A stretch of DNA of 8,134 nucleotides from contig CAYSLC010000229.1 of NCBI GenBank assembly GCA_964431545.1, positions 1-8,134 on the forward strand, in the 5' to 3' direction. The notes below the pieces were generated by a model. It was given only the letters and a program-made list of their open reading frames with translations. It searched no databases and was not told where the DNA came from. This stretch comes from CAYSLC01 sp964431545 (GTDB taxonomy: Bacteria; Desulfobacterota; Desulfobacteria; Desulfobacterales; JAABSP01). Below are positions 1-5,949 of this stretch, in pieces; within the stretch, counting starts at the first letter, position 1; each line of letters begins with the position of its first letter. The position numbers and the translations under genes are program-made.

Positions 1-971
1 TCGCCTTCTTCGACGAGTTGGGCCGCAATGCCGTGCTCCAGGCGACCCTCCAGGGCGGGGAGCCGTTCCTCCGGGAGGACCTGACCGAGCTGATCGACGG
101 GATCCGCCGAAACCGGATGCGGTTTTCGATCCTGAGCAACGGGACCCGGATCAAGGAGGAGACGGCGGCCCACATAGCGGCCACCGGCCGGTGCGACACG
201 GTCCAGGTCTCCATCGACGGCGGCACGCCCGAGACCCACGACAGTTGCCGGGGGAAAGGGACCTTCGAAAAGGCGGTCCGGGGGATCGAGATCCTCCGGC
301 GGCACACGCTTCCGGTCTCGGTCCGGGTGACGATCCATCGCCACAACTGCCGGGACCTGGACGCCGTGGCCAAACTCCTATTAGAGGAGCTGAATTTGCC
401 CGCCTTCTCCACCAACTCCGCCTCCCACCTGGGGCTCTGCCGGGAGAACGCCGGGGACGTCCAGATGACGGCGGCGGAATACGCCGAGGCTATGGAGAGC
501 CTGGTGCGCCTGCGGCATCGCTATAACGGCCGCATCAGCGCCAGCGCCGGCCCCCTGGCCACGGCCACCCACTGGCCGGAGATGGAGGCGGCCCGCCTGG
601 CGGGCCGGGAGGGGATGGACGGCTGCGGGTTTCTCACCTCCTGCGGCGGCGTCTATTCGAAGCTGGCGGTGCGCAGCGACGGGGTGATGACCCCCTGCGG
701 CCAGATGGGCCACATCGGGCTGGGCCGGATCAACGAGGACGACCTGGGGGAGGTCTGGCGGCACCATCCGGAGCTTCGGCGGCTCCGGATGCGGCCCCGG
801 ATCCCGCTCTCCTCGTTTGCGTTCTGTGAGGGGTGCGATTATATTCCCTACTGCCGGGGGAACTGCCCGGCCCTGGCCTACACCCTGGCCGGCGACGAAA
901 ACCACCCCAGCCCGGACGCCTGTCTGCGGCGGTTTCTTTCGGAAGGAGGGCACCTGCCCCATGTCCAGTGA
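1..971 (+). CDS. scmE: Radical SAM/SPASM peptide-modifying enzyme, ScmE-like (5' partial)
   Basis: The frame is open from nt 3 to the TGA at 969-971; the start and the CxxxCxxC cluster that binds SAM lie off the left edge, so 322 residues are visible. Seen: the radical SAM core continues with a GGEP motif (nt 54-65) and an LSNGT strand, then a SPASM domain with the seven-cysteine pattern: one Cys, 17 residues, Cys; then CX2CX5CX3C (CEGCDYIPYCRGNC, from about nt 825); then a last Cys near nt 921. These would hold two auxiliary 4Fe-4S clusters, as in PqqE-type enzymes that modify ribosomal peptides. Segments such as RNRMRFSILSNGT, STNSAS and SPDACLRRFL match my memory of the SynChlorMet cassette protein ScmE. 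The gene overlaps the next by 11 bp, indicating translational coupling. The radical SAM/SPASM class is very secure; the ScmE name is likely. The peptide substrate is unknown. Confidence 0.85.
   Translation, partial: AFFDELGRNAVLQATLQGGEPFLREDLTELIDGIRRNRMRFSILSNGTRIKEETAAHIAATGRCDTVQVSIDGGTPETHDSCRGKGTFEKAVRGIEILRRHTLPVSVRVTIHRHNCRDLDAVAKLLLEELNLPAFSTNSASHLGLCRENAGDVQMTAAEYAEAMESLVRLRHRYNGRISASAGPLATATHWPEMEAARLAGREGMDGCGFLTSCGGVYSKLAVRSDGVMTPCGQMGHIGLGRINEDDLGEVWRHHPELRRLRMRPRIPLSSFAFCEGCDYIPYCRGNCPALAYTLAGDENHPSPDACLRRFLSEGGHLPHVQ
943..950 (+). promoter_or_regulatory. Ribosome binding site fixing the ScmF start
   Basis: AAGGAGGG ends 10 nt before the ATG at 961. It lies inside the end of the upstream radical SAM gene. 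It supports ATG 961 over the in-frame upstream ATG at 817, whose extra 48 residues would read through the upstream gene in another frame and do not resemble a radical SAM N-terminus. Confidence 0.7.
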
Positions 972-2097
972 AGCCAAGAATGATGCGCCACAATTTCCGT
1001 TGAACCAACTCTATTTCTATCTCACCCGGGGGTGCAACCTCCGGTGCCGCCACTGCTGGATCGACCCGGCCTTTCAGTCGGCGGATCACACCTACCCGGC
1101 CCTCGACGCGGGGCTGTTCGGGGAGATCCTCCGGGAGGCCAAGCCCCTTGGATTGAGCGGGGTGAAGCTGACCGGCGGGGAGCCGCTGCTCCATCCGGAC
1201 ATCCTGGAGCTGCTGGAGGCGGTGCGGCAAGAGGACCTGCGCCTGACGGTGGAGACCAACGGCACCCTCTGTACGCCGGAGGTCGTGGCGGCCATCTCCG
1301 CCTGCAAGAACCCCTTCGTCTCGGTGAGCCTGGACGGCGATGACGCGGCGGTCCATGATCCCATCCGGGGGGTCAAGGGGTGCTTCGACCGGTCGGTGGA
1401 GGGGCTCCGACGTTTGGTGGAGGCGGGGCTGCGGCCCCAGGTGATCATGTCGGTGATGCGGGGCAACCGGGATCGGATGACTGACGTGGTACGCCTGGCC
1501 GAGTCTTTGGGGGCGGGATCGGTGAAGTTCAACGTGGTCCAGCCCACGGCCCGGGGGGAGAGCCTCCACAAGCGGGGGGAGGTCCTCGACATCCGGGAGC
1601 TGGTGGCCCTGGGACAATGGGTGGAGCGAGAGCTTTCCAAGACGAGCGCCATCCGGGTGATCTTCAGCCATCCCCCGGCGTTTCGTCCGCTGAGCCGGAT
1701 GTTCGGTGACGAAGGGTGCGGCGTGAGCCGGTGCGGGATCTTCGGGATCCTCGGGGTCCTCTTCGACGGCTCCTATGCCCTGTGCGGCATCGGAGAGACG
1801 GTGCCGGAGCTGGTCTTCGGAAAGGCGGGGCGGGATCCCATCGAAAGGGTCTGGAACGAATCGCCGGTCCTGAACCAGCTCCGCGAGGAGCTGCCGGCCA
1901 ATCTGAAGGGGCTCTGCACCCGGTGCCGGATGCGCCAGCTCTGCCTGGGGGAGTGCGTGGCCCAGAACTACTATTCCACCAGGGATCTCTTCTCCACCTT
2001 CTGGTTCTGCCGCCAGGCCGAGGCGGCCGGCCTCTTCCCCGAGAGCCGGATGATCCCGGAGGGCAGGGAAGCTGTTCTTGAACCGGTGAAGGGTTGA
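961..2097 (+). CDS. scmF: Radical SAM/SPASM peptide-modifying enzyme, ScmF-like
   Basis: Complete, 378 residues. Seen: the radical SAM cluster motif C25-NLR-C29-RH-C32, a GGEP motif at 72-75, and a C-terminal SPASM domain: C258, 16 residues, C275 (G270xxxxC275), then C319X2C322X5C328X3C332, then C350. That is the full set for one SAM cluster and two auxiliary clusters; C253 is an extra cysteine beside the first. Segments like LNQLYFYLT, SSVKFNVVQPTARGE-type sequence, CGIGE, LCLGEC and FWFC match my memory of ScmF from the SynChlorMet cassette, described from Syntrophobacter, Chlorobium and a methanogen with a PqqD-like protein and no identified precursor. It likely works on a ribosomal peptide in the cytoplasm together with the ScmE-like partner. 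Start ATG 961 is chosen for its Shine-Dalgarno and N-terminus. AT-rich DNA begins immediately after its stop. Family is secure, reaction unknown. Confidence 0.88.
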   Translation: MSSEAKNDAPQFPLNQLYFYLTRGCNLRCRHCWIDPAFQSADHTYPALDAGLFGEILREAKPLGLSGVKLTGGEPLLHPDILELLEAVRQEDLRLTVETNGTLCTPEVVAAISACKNPFVSVSLDGDDAAVHDPIRGVKGCFDRSVEGLRRLVEAGLRPQVIMSVMRGNRDRMTDVVRLAESLGAGSVKFNVVQPTARGESLHKRGEVLDIRELVALGQWVERELSKTSAIRVIFSHPPAFRPLSRMFGDEGCGVSRCGIFGILGVLFDGSYALCGIGETVPELVFGKAGRDPIERVWNESPVLNQLREELPANLKGLCTRCRMRQLCLGECVAQNYYSTRDLFSTFWFCRQAEAAGLFPESRMIPEGREAVLEPVKG

Positions 2098-2163
2098 GGA
2101 AAAATCTTTAGAATGTTGAAATTTTCTGCTTCGTCTTGAATGGAAGTCGAATATGGTGAAAAA

Positions 2164-2457
2164 ATGGCTCAGGAGATAACCATTGCAGCGAATTCCGAGG
2201 TGCCGATTAAACCGTTGATCGAATCGGCGATTCGATCAGAATTGGAACGGTTGGATTTGGCCATTCTTCGGACCGAGAGACGGTTGCGAATGTTTGAGGA
2301 GAAGTATGATATGCCTACAGATCAGTTTGAGAACAAGTTTGGGAATGCTGATCTGAGTGAAACCCTTGATTACATTGAGTGGTATGGTGAGGTCAGAACG
2401 ATGGCGCTCCTATATGAACAAAAAAAGGCCCTTACGGGTGTGAATTTTGTCGATTGA
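2164..2457 (+). CDS. Putative antitoxin of a TumE-type toxin-antitoxin pair
   Basis: A 97-residue acidic and basic, largely helical protein. Seen: an N-terminal stretch EITIAANSEVPIKPLIESAI, then a charged heptad-like helix around residues 21-48 (SELERLDL, TERRLRMFEEKY), suggesting a coiled coil for dimerisation or toxin binding, and a second helical part after 64. There is no clear ribbon-helix-helix or helix-turn-helix DNA-binding motif. Its role is inferred mainly from position: it overlaps by 11 bp a gene carrying the TumE toxin signature, the usual antitoxin-first order. The ATG at 2140 is in frame and gives 105 residues, but nothing like a Shine-Dalgarno precedes it; ATG 2164 has a weak GGTGA 4 nt upstream and a more natural N-terminus. 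GC is far below the neighbours (24 of 60 bases in 2281-2340). It could also be a plain hypothetical protein. Confidence 0.65.
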   Translation: MAQEITIAANSEVPIKPLIESAIRSELERLDLAILRTERRLRMFEEKYDMPTDQFENKFGNADLSETLDYIEWYGEVRTMALLYEQKKALTGVNFVD

Positions 2458-2833
2458 GGAGTATTTTGAACAAATTCAGCGCAATATCGATGCCTGTTGT
2501 TGGATTCTATCTTCGTCGGTCGCCTATGATAAACGGAGCATCGATATCGGATTTGTGAAAGGGGAGCTTTGGTTTTTCGATAAATCCATTTTGTACTTTC
2601 GAGAATTTGTAAAGAAACAGACCAGAATCGAGAAGTACATGTACGTTTACCATTTTCAGGACTCCGAAGGAAAAATCAGATTTCGATACGACAATACGCC
2701 TCATTTTCCAGACTTATCGACGTTTCCACATCATAAACATTGTGAGAGCGAATCGAATGTTGTCGACTCGGAAGAGCCGGATTTAAGAAAGGTTCTTGAA
2801 GAAGTATTGGATTGGTTTCCGCCTTCTTCATGA
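2447..2833 (+). CDS. TumE-family toxin (DUF6516-like)
   Basis: A 128-residue protein. Seen: a hydrophobic strand pair in the first half (IDIGFVKGELWFF, SILYFREFV), then YMYVYHFQD and the signature RYDNTPHFPDLSTFPHHKH at residues 80-98, with R80, Y81, D82, N83, P85, H86 and the H95-H96-K97-H98 cluster. This Arg/Asp/His-rich motif is what I associate with TumE/DUF6516 toxins; the polar His and Arg residues are plausible catalytic residues, which is inference. The start is TTG at 2447: a TGA at 2441-2443 blocks anything further upstream in frame and no ATG or GTG follows before the conserved part. With no good Shine-Dalgarno and an 11-bp overlap with the upstream gene, translation probably depends on coupling to the antitoxin. 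It is AT-rich (19 of 60 G+C in 2581-2640). The motif call is good; toxicity is not shown. Confidence 0.72.
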   Translation: MSIEEYFEQIQRNIDACCWILSSSVAYDKRSIDIGFVKGELWFFDKSILYFREFVKKQTRIEKYMYVYHFQDSEGKIRFRYDNTPHFPDLSTFPHHKHCESESNVVDSEEPDLRKVLEEVLDWFPPSS

Positions 2834-2839
2834 TTTTTC

Positions 2840-2843
2840 GGAG
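2840..2843 (+). promoter_or_regulatory. Ribosome binding site for the GTG-started peptidase
   Basis: GGAG lies 6 nt before GTG 2850 and just after the toxin gene's stop at 2833. It is the main reason to choose GTG 2850 over TTG 2796 (inside the toxin gene, no Shine-Dalgarno) or ATG 2877, which would leave only six residues before the catalytic Ser. Confidence 0.6.
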
Positions 2844-2849
2844 AATACC

Positions 2850-3473
2850 GTGATCCACCGCCAATTCCTCCACACAATGATCTACAAAGGCCCGAGCATG
2901 GCCCCCACCTTCCGGTCCGGGGATCTGCTCCGGGTGGCGCCGGCCGGGGTGGGGGAGATCCGGCGGGGCGACGTTCTCGTCTTCCGCTCCCCGGAACAGG
3001 AGGCGCCCCGCCTGGTGGTCCACCGGGTGATCTCGGTGGGGCCGGAGGGGGTCATCTGCCAGGGGGACAACAACGCCTTGGCGGATGCGCCGGTGGCGGC
3101 CGAACAGATCGTGGGGATCGCCGTCGAGGCCGATCAAGGGCGGGGATGGACGACGGTGATCGGCGGCTGTTCCGGGTACCGCCGGTTTCGGATGAACCAG
3201 ATCCGGGGGCGGGTGCGCCGGGGGGTGCTTCGGGCCGCGAGCCCGGTCTACAACGGCCTGGCCCGGACGGGGATCTTCCAAAGTCTTTGCTCCCGGTGGG
3301 TGGAGGTCCGGGTCTTCTCCTTCGGCCGCCGGCAGGGGCGTGGACGGGATCTGTGTCTCTATGTCCGGGGCCGGTGCGTGGGCCGGTACGACGAAACCCT
3401 CGGGACGTGGCGGGTTCGCCGGCCGTTCCGGCTGCTGATCCCGCCCAGGTACATCGCTTCGCCCATGAAATAG
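2850..3473 (+). CDS. S24/S26 family peptidase, soluble, Ser/His type
   Basis: A 207-residue protein from GTG 2850. Seen: the catalytic serine box GPSMAPTF with S16; a strand RGDVLVFRSP at 39-48; VVHRVI with H58 at the place where bacterial signal peptidase I has its general-base Lys; and QGDNN plus D79, a motif typical of archaeal, ER and SipW-type signal peptidases. No hydrophobic membrane anchor is visible at the N-terminus, unlike true signal peptidases, so a cytoplasmic S24/S26 peptidase is likely. Residues 110-207 form a very Arg-rich C-terminal region that I do not recognise. Such peptidases occur beside PqqD/radical SAM peptide clusters, so cleavage of a leader from the modified peptide is a reasonable but untested role. 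It returns to high GC after the AT-rich toxin pair. Alternative: a self-cleaving LexA-like protein, less likely because no DNA-binding domain precedes the peptidase fold. Confidence 0.75.
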   Translation: MIHRQFLHTMIYKGPSMAPTFRSGDLLRVAPAGVGEIRRGDVLVFRSPEQEAPRLVVHRVISVGPEGVICQGDNNALADAPVAAEQIVGIAVEADQGRGWTTVIGGCSGYRRFRMNQIRGRVRRGVLRAASPVYNGLARTGIFQSLCSRWVEVRVFSFGRRQGRGRDLCLYVRGRCVGRYDETLGTWRVRRPFRLLIPPRYIASPMK

Positions 3474-3501
3474 CGCTTCTTCGATCTTCTCTGCTTCACG
3501 G

Positions 3502-3542
3502 AAAGCCCGCCCCGGCCGTACGGCCGTCGGCGGGCTTTTTTT
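3502..3542 (+). terminator. Rho-independent terminator between convergent gene sets
   Basis: A 10-bp outer stem (3502-3511 AAAGCCCGCC with 3529-3538 GGCGGGCTTT) encloses a second perfect palindrome (3513-3526, CGGCCGTACGGCCG), followed by seven Ts (3536-3542). It lies 28 bp past the peptidase stop and 19 bp beyond the thiol peroxidase stop. On the - strand only three Ts follow the stem, so it should be strong for the + strand genes and weaker in the other direction. Confidence 0.88.
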
Positions 3543-3561
3543 GTTCGGGCGTCGGCCGTTA

Positions 3562-4203
3562 CTATTTCTTCTCCCCCGCCAGCATGATCGCCTCGTTGAA
3601 GGCCTCCTCCATGGCCGGCAGGTTGGTCATCTCGGGGACCACCTGGATGTACTCGACCTTTCCGTCCGGGCCCACGAGGATCACGGAGCGCGCCAGGAGC
3701 ATCAGGTCGTCCACCAGAAGGCCCATGGCCCGGCCGAAGGCGCCGTTCTTGTAGTCGGAGAGGTACTGGATATCGGTCAGCCCGGCCGCCTCGGAGAACC
3801 GCTGGTGGGCGAAGGGGGTGTCCCGGCTGATGGTGATCCGTTTGACGGAATCGGGGAGCTTGTCCCCCTCTTCGGCCAGGTAATGGGTCTGGGCCTCGCA
3901 GACCTTGGTGTCCACCGAGGGGACGATGCTCAGAAACAGGATTTCCCCCTTCTGCTCGGACAGGTCCACCGGCTTCATGGTGCTCGAATCGACCAGGGCG
4001 ACGGAGGGCAGGGGCTTCCCCACGGCGATGGGGTCCTCCCCCAGCAGCTTGTGATCCTTGCCCTTGAAGGTGACCCGGCTGCCCGGCTGGACCGTGTCGT
4101 AGTTGGTGGGAAGGTCGGGCTGCTGATAGGTCATGGCGCCGCAGCCGAAGGTCAGCACCGGCAGGGCGATCAGAACGGCGAACACGATCTTTCTGGAAAT
4201 CAT
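3562..4203 (-). CDS. tpx: Tpx-like thiol peroxidase with N-terminal export/lipoprotein signal
   Basis: A 213-residue peroxiredoxin of the Tpx subfamily that reduces hydroperoxides through a reactive cysteine. Seen: a signal-like N-terminus (MISRK, hydrophobic 6-19) ending LTFG-C21, an imperfect lipobox, since a Thr sits where Leu is usual at -3. The thioredoxin-fold domain follows from about 40. The peroxidatic motif is P95-S-V-D-T99-K-V-C102, matching PSIDTGVC around Cys61 of E. coli Tpx; R172 sits in the conserved LAR segment. Where E. coli Tpx has the resolving Cys95 (RFCGAEGL), this protein has RFSEAAGL with S137. Only C21 and C102 are present, so it is a one-Cys enzyme by sequence. About 45 residues longer than cytosolic Tpx, explained by the signal and linker. 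An AGGAGGT just upstream supports ATG 4203. It lies 103 bp after lpdA on the same strand. Extracytoplasmic location is inferred. Confidence 0.87.
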   Translation of the reverse strand: MISRKIVFAVLIALPVLTFGCGAMTYQQPDLPTNYDTVQPGSRVTFKGKDHKLLGEDPIAVGKPLPSVALVDSSTMKPVDLSEQKGEILFLSIVPSVDTKVCEAQTHYLAEEGDKLPDSVKRITISRDTPFAHQRFSEAAGLTDIQYLSDYKNGAFGRAMGLLVDDLMLLARSVILVGPDGKVEYIQVVPEMTNLPAMEEAFNEAIMLAGEKK

Positions 4204-4245
4204 GGGACCTCCTTTCGGTCTGTTTTGGATGGGTGGTTCGGAGTT

Positions 4246-4259
4246 CCGCCTTCAGGCGG
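4246..4259. repeat. Short inverted repeat in the lpdA-tpx spacer, possible interspersed element
   Basis: CCGCC-TTCA-GGCGG is a 5-bp GC stem with a 4-nt loop, in the 103-bp spacer between lpdA and the thiol peroxidase gene. On the - strand no T run follows, so it is not a terminator for lpdA. The sequence around it (GGAGTTCCGCCTTCAGGCGG) resembles short mobile palindromes I remember as common in environmental genomes, but only one copy lies in this window. Confidence 0.4.
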
Positions 4260-4306
4260 CATGTCCTTTTTTGTTGCAGGTATGGTATTTTTTCATAAGG
4301 CCGGGA

Positions 4307-5743
4307 TCATTTCTCCCGCTTCTGGGGCAGGATGTGGGTGGAGGAGCCGAGAAACGCCTCCGCGGCTTCCTCCTCCGCCTCGGAGAGGGTGGGGTGGGGA
4401 TGGATGGTGAGGGCCAGGTCCTCGGCCAGGGCTCCCATCTCGATGGCCAGCACCCCTTCCGCGATCATCTCGCCGGCGTTGCGGCCCACGATGCCCACGC
4501 CGAGGATCCGGCCCGATTCCGGGTCGATCACCATCTTGGTCATCCCCTGGACGGCCCCCATGGAGGCGGCCCGGCCCGAGGCCGACCAGGGGAACCGGGC
4601 CACCTTCACCTCCCGGCCCTCCTCCTTGGCGCCGTCCTCGGTGAGCCCGCACCAGGCCATCTCCGGATCGGTGTAAACCACGGCGGGGATGGCCCGGGCG
4701 TCGAAGGCGGCCGGTTTTCCGGCGATGACCTCGGCGGCGACCTTTCCCTCATACATCGCCTTGTGGGCGAGCATCACGCCGCCGACCACGTCTCCGATGG
4801 CGTGGATGTGGTCCCGGCTGGTCCGCTGCTTCTCGTCGACCCGGATGAACCCGTTGTCGTCGGTCTCCACCCCGGCCTCCTCCAGGCCGAGATCGGCGGT
4901 GTTGGGCCGCCGGCCGATGGCCACCAGGACCCGGTCGAATCGCCCCTCCTCGGGGGCCTCCTCCCCCTCGAAGGAGACCTTCACCTGGTCCGATTCCTCG
5001 GTGAGGGAGGCGACCCGGGTGCCCACGTGGATGGCGTCGAAGCTTTCCCCCAGCTTTTTCCGCAGGGGCCGGACCAGGTCGTCGTCGGCGCCGGGCAGGA
5101 TCCGGTTGCTCATCTCCACCAGGGTGACGGCGGAGCCCAGGGTGGCGTAGACGGAACCGAGTTCGGCGCCCACGTAGCCGCCCCCCACCACCAGGAGCCT
5201 CTCCGGGATGTCGGCCAGTTCCAGGGCCCCGGTGGAACTCATGATCCGGCCCCCCTTTTCGAAGGTCGTGTCCGGCAGGGCGATGGCGGTGGAGCCGGTG
5301 GCGATGATGGCGTGCTTGAACTTGAACCCGGAGACGTCCGAGTCGGTGTCGGCCAGGCGCACCTGGTTCGGGCCGTCGAACACGGCCCGGGCCTGGATGA
5401 ACTGGACCCCTCGCTTCTTGCAGAGGGTAACCAGTCCGTTGGAGAGCTTGTCCACGATCCCCTCCTTCCACTCCCGGAGCTTGTCGAGGTCGATCTCCGG
5501 CTCCGGGAAGGTGAGCCCCATGTCGCCGGCCCGGCGGGCGTCGTGGAGCAGTTCGGAGATGTAGAGAAGGGCCTTGGAGGGGATGCACCCCCGGAAGAGG
5601 CAGACGCCGCCGGGGCGCGGCTCGTTGTTGATCATCGTCACGTCGAGGCCCAGGTCCGCGGCCCGGAACGCGGCCGCGTAGCCGCCGGGGCCGCCGCCCA
5701 CCACCACCACATCCGTCTCCTGCGTGAATTCGCCCATGACCAT
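4307..5743 (-). CDS. lpdA: Dihydrolipoyl dehydrogenase (E3)
   Basis: A 478-residue FAD flavoprotein that reoxidises dihydrolipoamide on E2 and passes electrons to NAD+. Seen: an FAD-binding GGGPGG at 16-21; the redox disulfide C48-LFRG-C53 followed by IPSKALL; a second dinucleotide site LLVVGGGYVGAELGS for NAD; the FAD-binding AIGDVVGG segment; and the C-terminal catalytic dyad H450/E455 in HPHPTLSEAEEEAAEA, equivalent to human His452/Glu457. Length is normal. Between the cysteines it has LFRG where the common form is LNxG; the cysteines and spacing are kept. GGAGGAGGT (5752-5760) sits 8 nt before ATG 5743; a second ATG two codons in is an alternative start. Located downstream of E1 beta and E2, it is the E3 of the pyruvate dehydrogenase complex, but may also serve other lipoyl complexes. 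A 206-bp spacer separates it from E2. Confidence 0.96.
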   Translation of the reverse strand: MVMGEFTQETDVVVVGGGPGGYAAAFRAADLGLDVTMINNEPRPGGVCLFRGCIPSKALLYISELLHDARRAGDMGLTFPEPEIDLDKLREWKEGIVDKLSNGLVTLCKKRGVQFIQARAVFDGPNQVRLADTDSDVSGFKFKHAIIATGSTAIALPDTTFEKGGRIMSSTGALELADIPERLLVVGGGYVGAELGSVYATLGSAVTLVEMSNRILPGADDDLVRPLRKKLGESFDAIHVGTRVASLTEESDQVKVSFEGEEAPEEGRFDRVLVAIGRRPNTADLGLEEAGVETDDNGFIRVDEKQRTSRDHIHAIGDVVGGVMLAHKAMYEGKVAAEVIAGKPAAFDARAIPAVVYTDPEMAWCGLTEDGAKEEGREVKVARFPWSASGRAASMGAVQGMTKMVIDPESGRILGVGIVGRNAGEMIAEGVLAIEMGALAEDLALTIHPHPTLSEAEEEAAEAFLGSSTHILPQKREK

Positions 5744-5882
5744 GGTGCGTTACCTCCTCCAAGTTGTCGTTCGGTTCGGGCTGTTCACAAAACCCGTCAC
5801 AGACCGAAATTTTGGCATTGATCCTCTTTTGGGCCGATCCGCCTCACCGGTCGCGTAAACCACGTCCCCCCCGGATCCGTAG

Positions 5883-5929
5883 GGGCGGACCTGTGTGTCC
5901 GCCCTGGTATTCACCCCGTATGTCCGCCC
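5883..5929. repeat. REP-like palindromic element in the E2-E3 spacer
   Basis: GGGCGGAC (5883-5890) and GTCCGCCC (5897-5904) form an 8-bp stem with a 6-nt loop; a second copy of GTCCGCCC lies at 5922-5929, so alternative pairing with the same left arm is possible. The left flank GTAGGGGCGGACC resembles a widespread GTAGGGGCG...CGCCCC interspersed palindrome I recall from many environmental genomes. On the - strand it lies between pdhC and lpdA and could act as a transcript processing or attenuation site; no T run marks it as a terminator. The rest of the 206-bp spacer (5744-5949) holds only the lpdA ribosome binding site. Confidence 0.6.
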
Positions 5930-5949
5930 GTGTCTCCGTCCCATGTACC

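Noticed and set aside
817..960. Upstream ATG that would lengthen ScmF by 48 residues
   Set aside because: The extra segment is an out-of-frame reading of the ScmE SPASM region; ATG 961 has a good ribosome binding site and a normal N-terminus.
730..1671. Long - strand open frame opposite the ScmE/ScmF genes
   Set aside because: Arg/Pro/His-rich shadow of two well supported radical SAM genes.
2098..2163. Promoter for the toxin-antitoxin pair (TTGAAA at 2116-2121)
   Set aside because: No convincing -10 box at 16-18 nt spacing; the AT-rich sequence gives matches by chance.
2074..2800. GTTCTTGAA at 2074-2082 and 2792-2800 as target-site duplication of the AT-rich insert
   Set aside because: Only 9 bp, both inside coding sequence, the right copy sits within the toxin gene and not outside it; chance match is more likely.
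2796..2849. TTG 2796 as the peptidase start
   Set aside because: It lies within the AT-rich toxin gene with no Shine-Dalgarno; GTG 2850 has GGAG at a 6-nt spacing.
3513..3526. Perfect 14-bp palindrome as an operator site
   Set aside because: It is nested within the longer terminator stem and lies between two gene ends, with no promoter beside it.
4133..5821. Very long + strand open frame (562 codons) opposite lpdA
   Set aside because: Gly/Pro/His/Val-rich low-complexity translation with no family resemblance; it is the antisense shadow of a clear lpdA in high-GC DNA.
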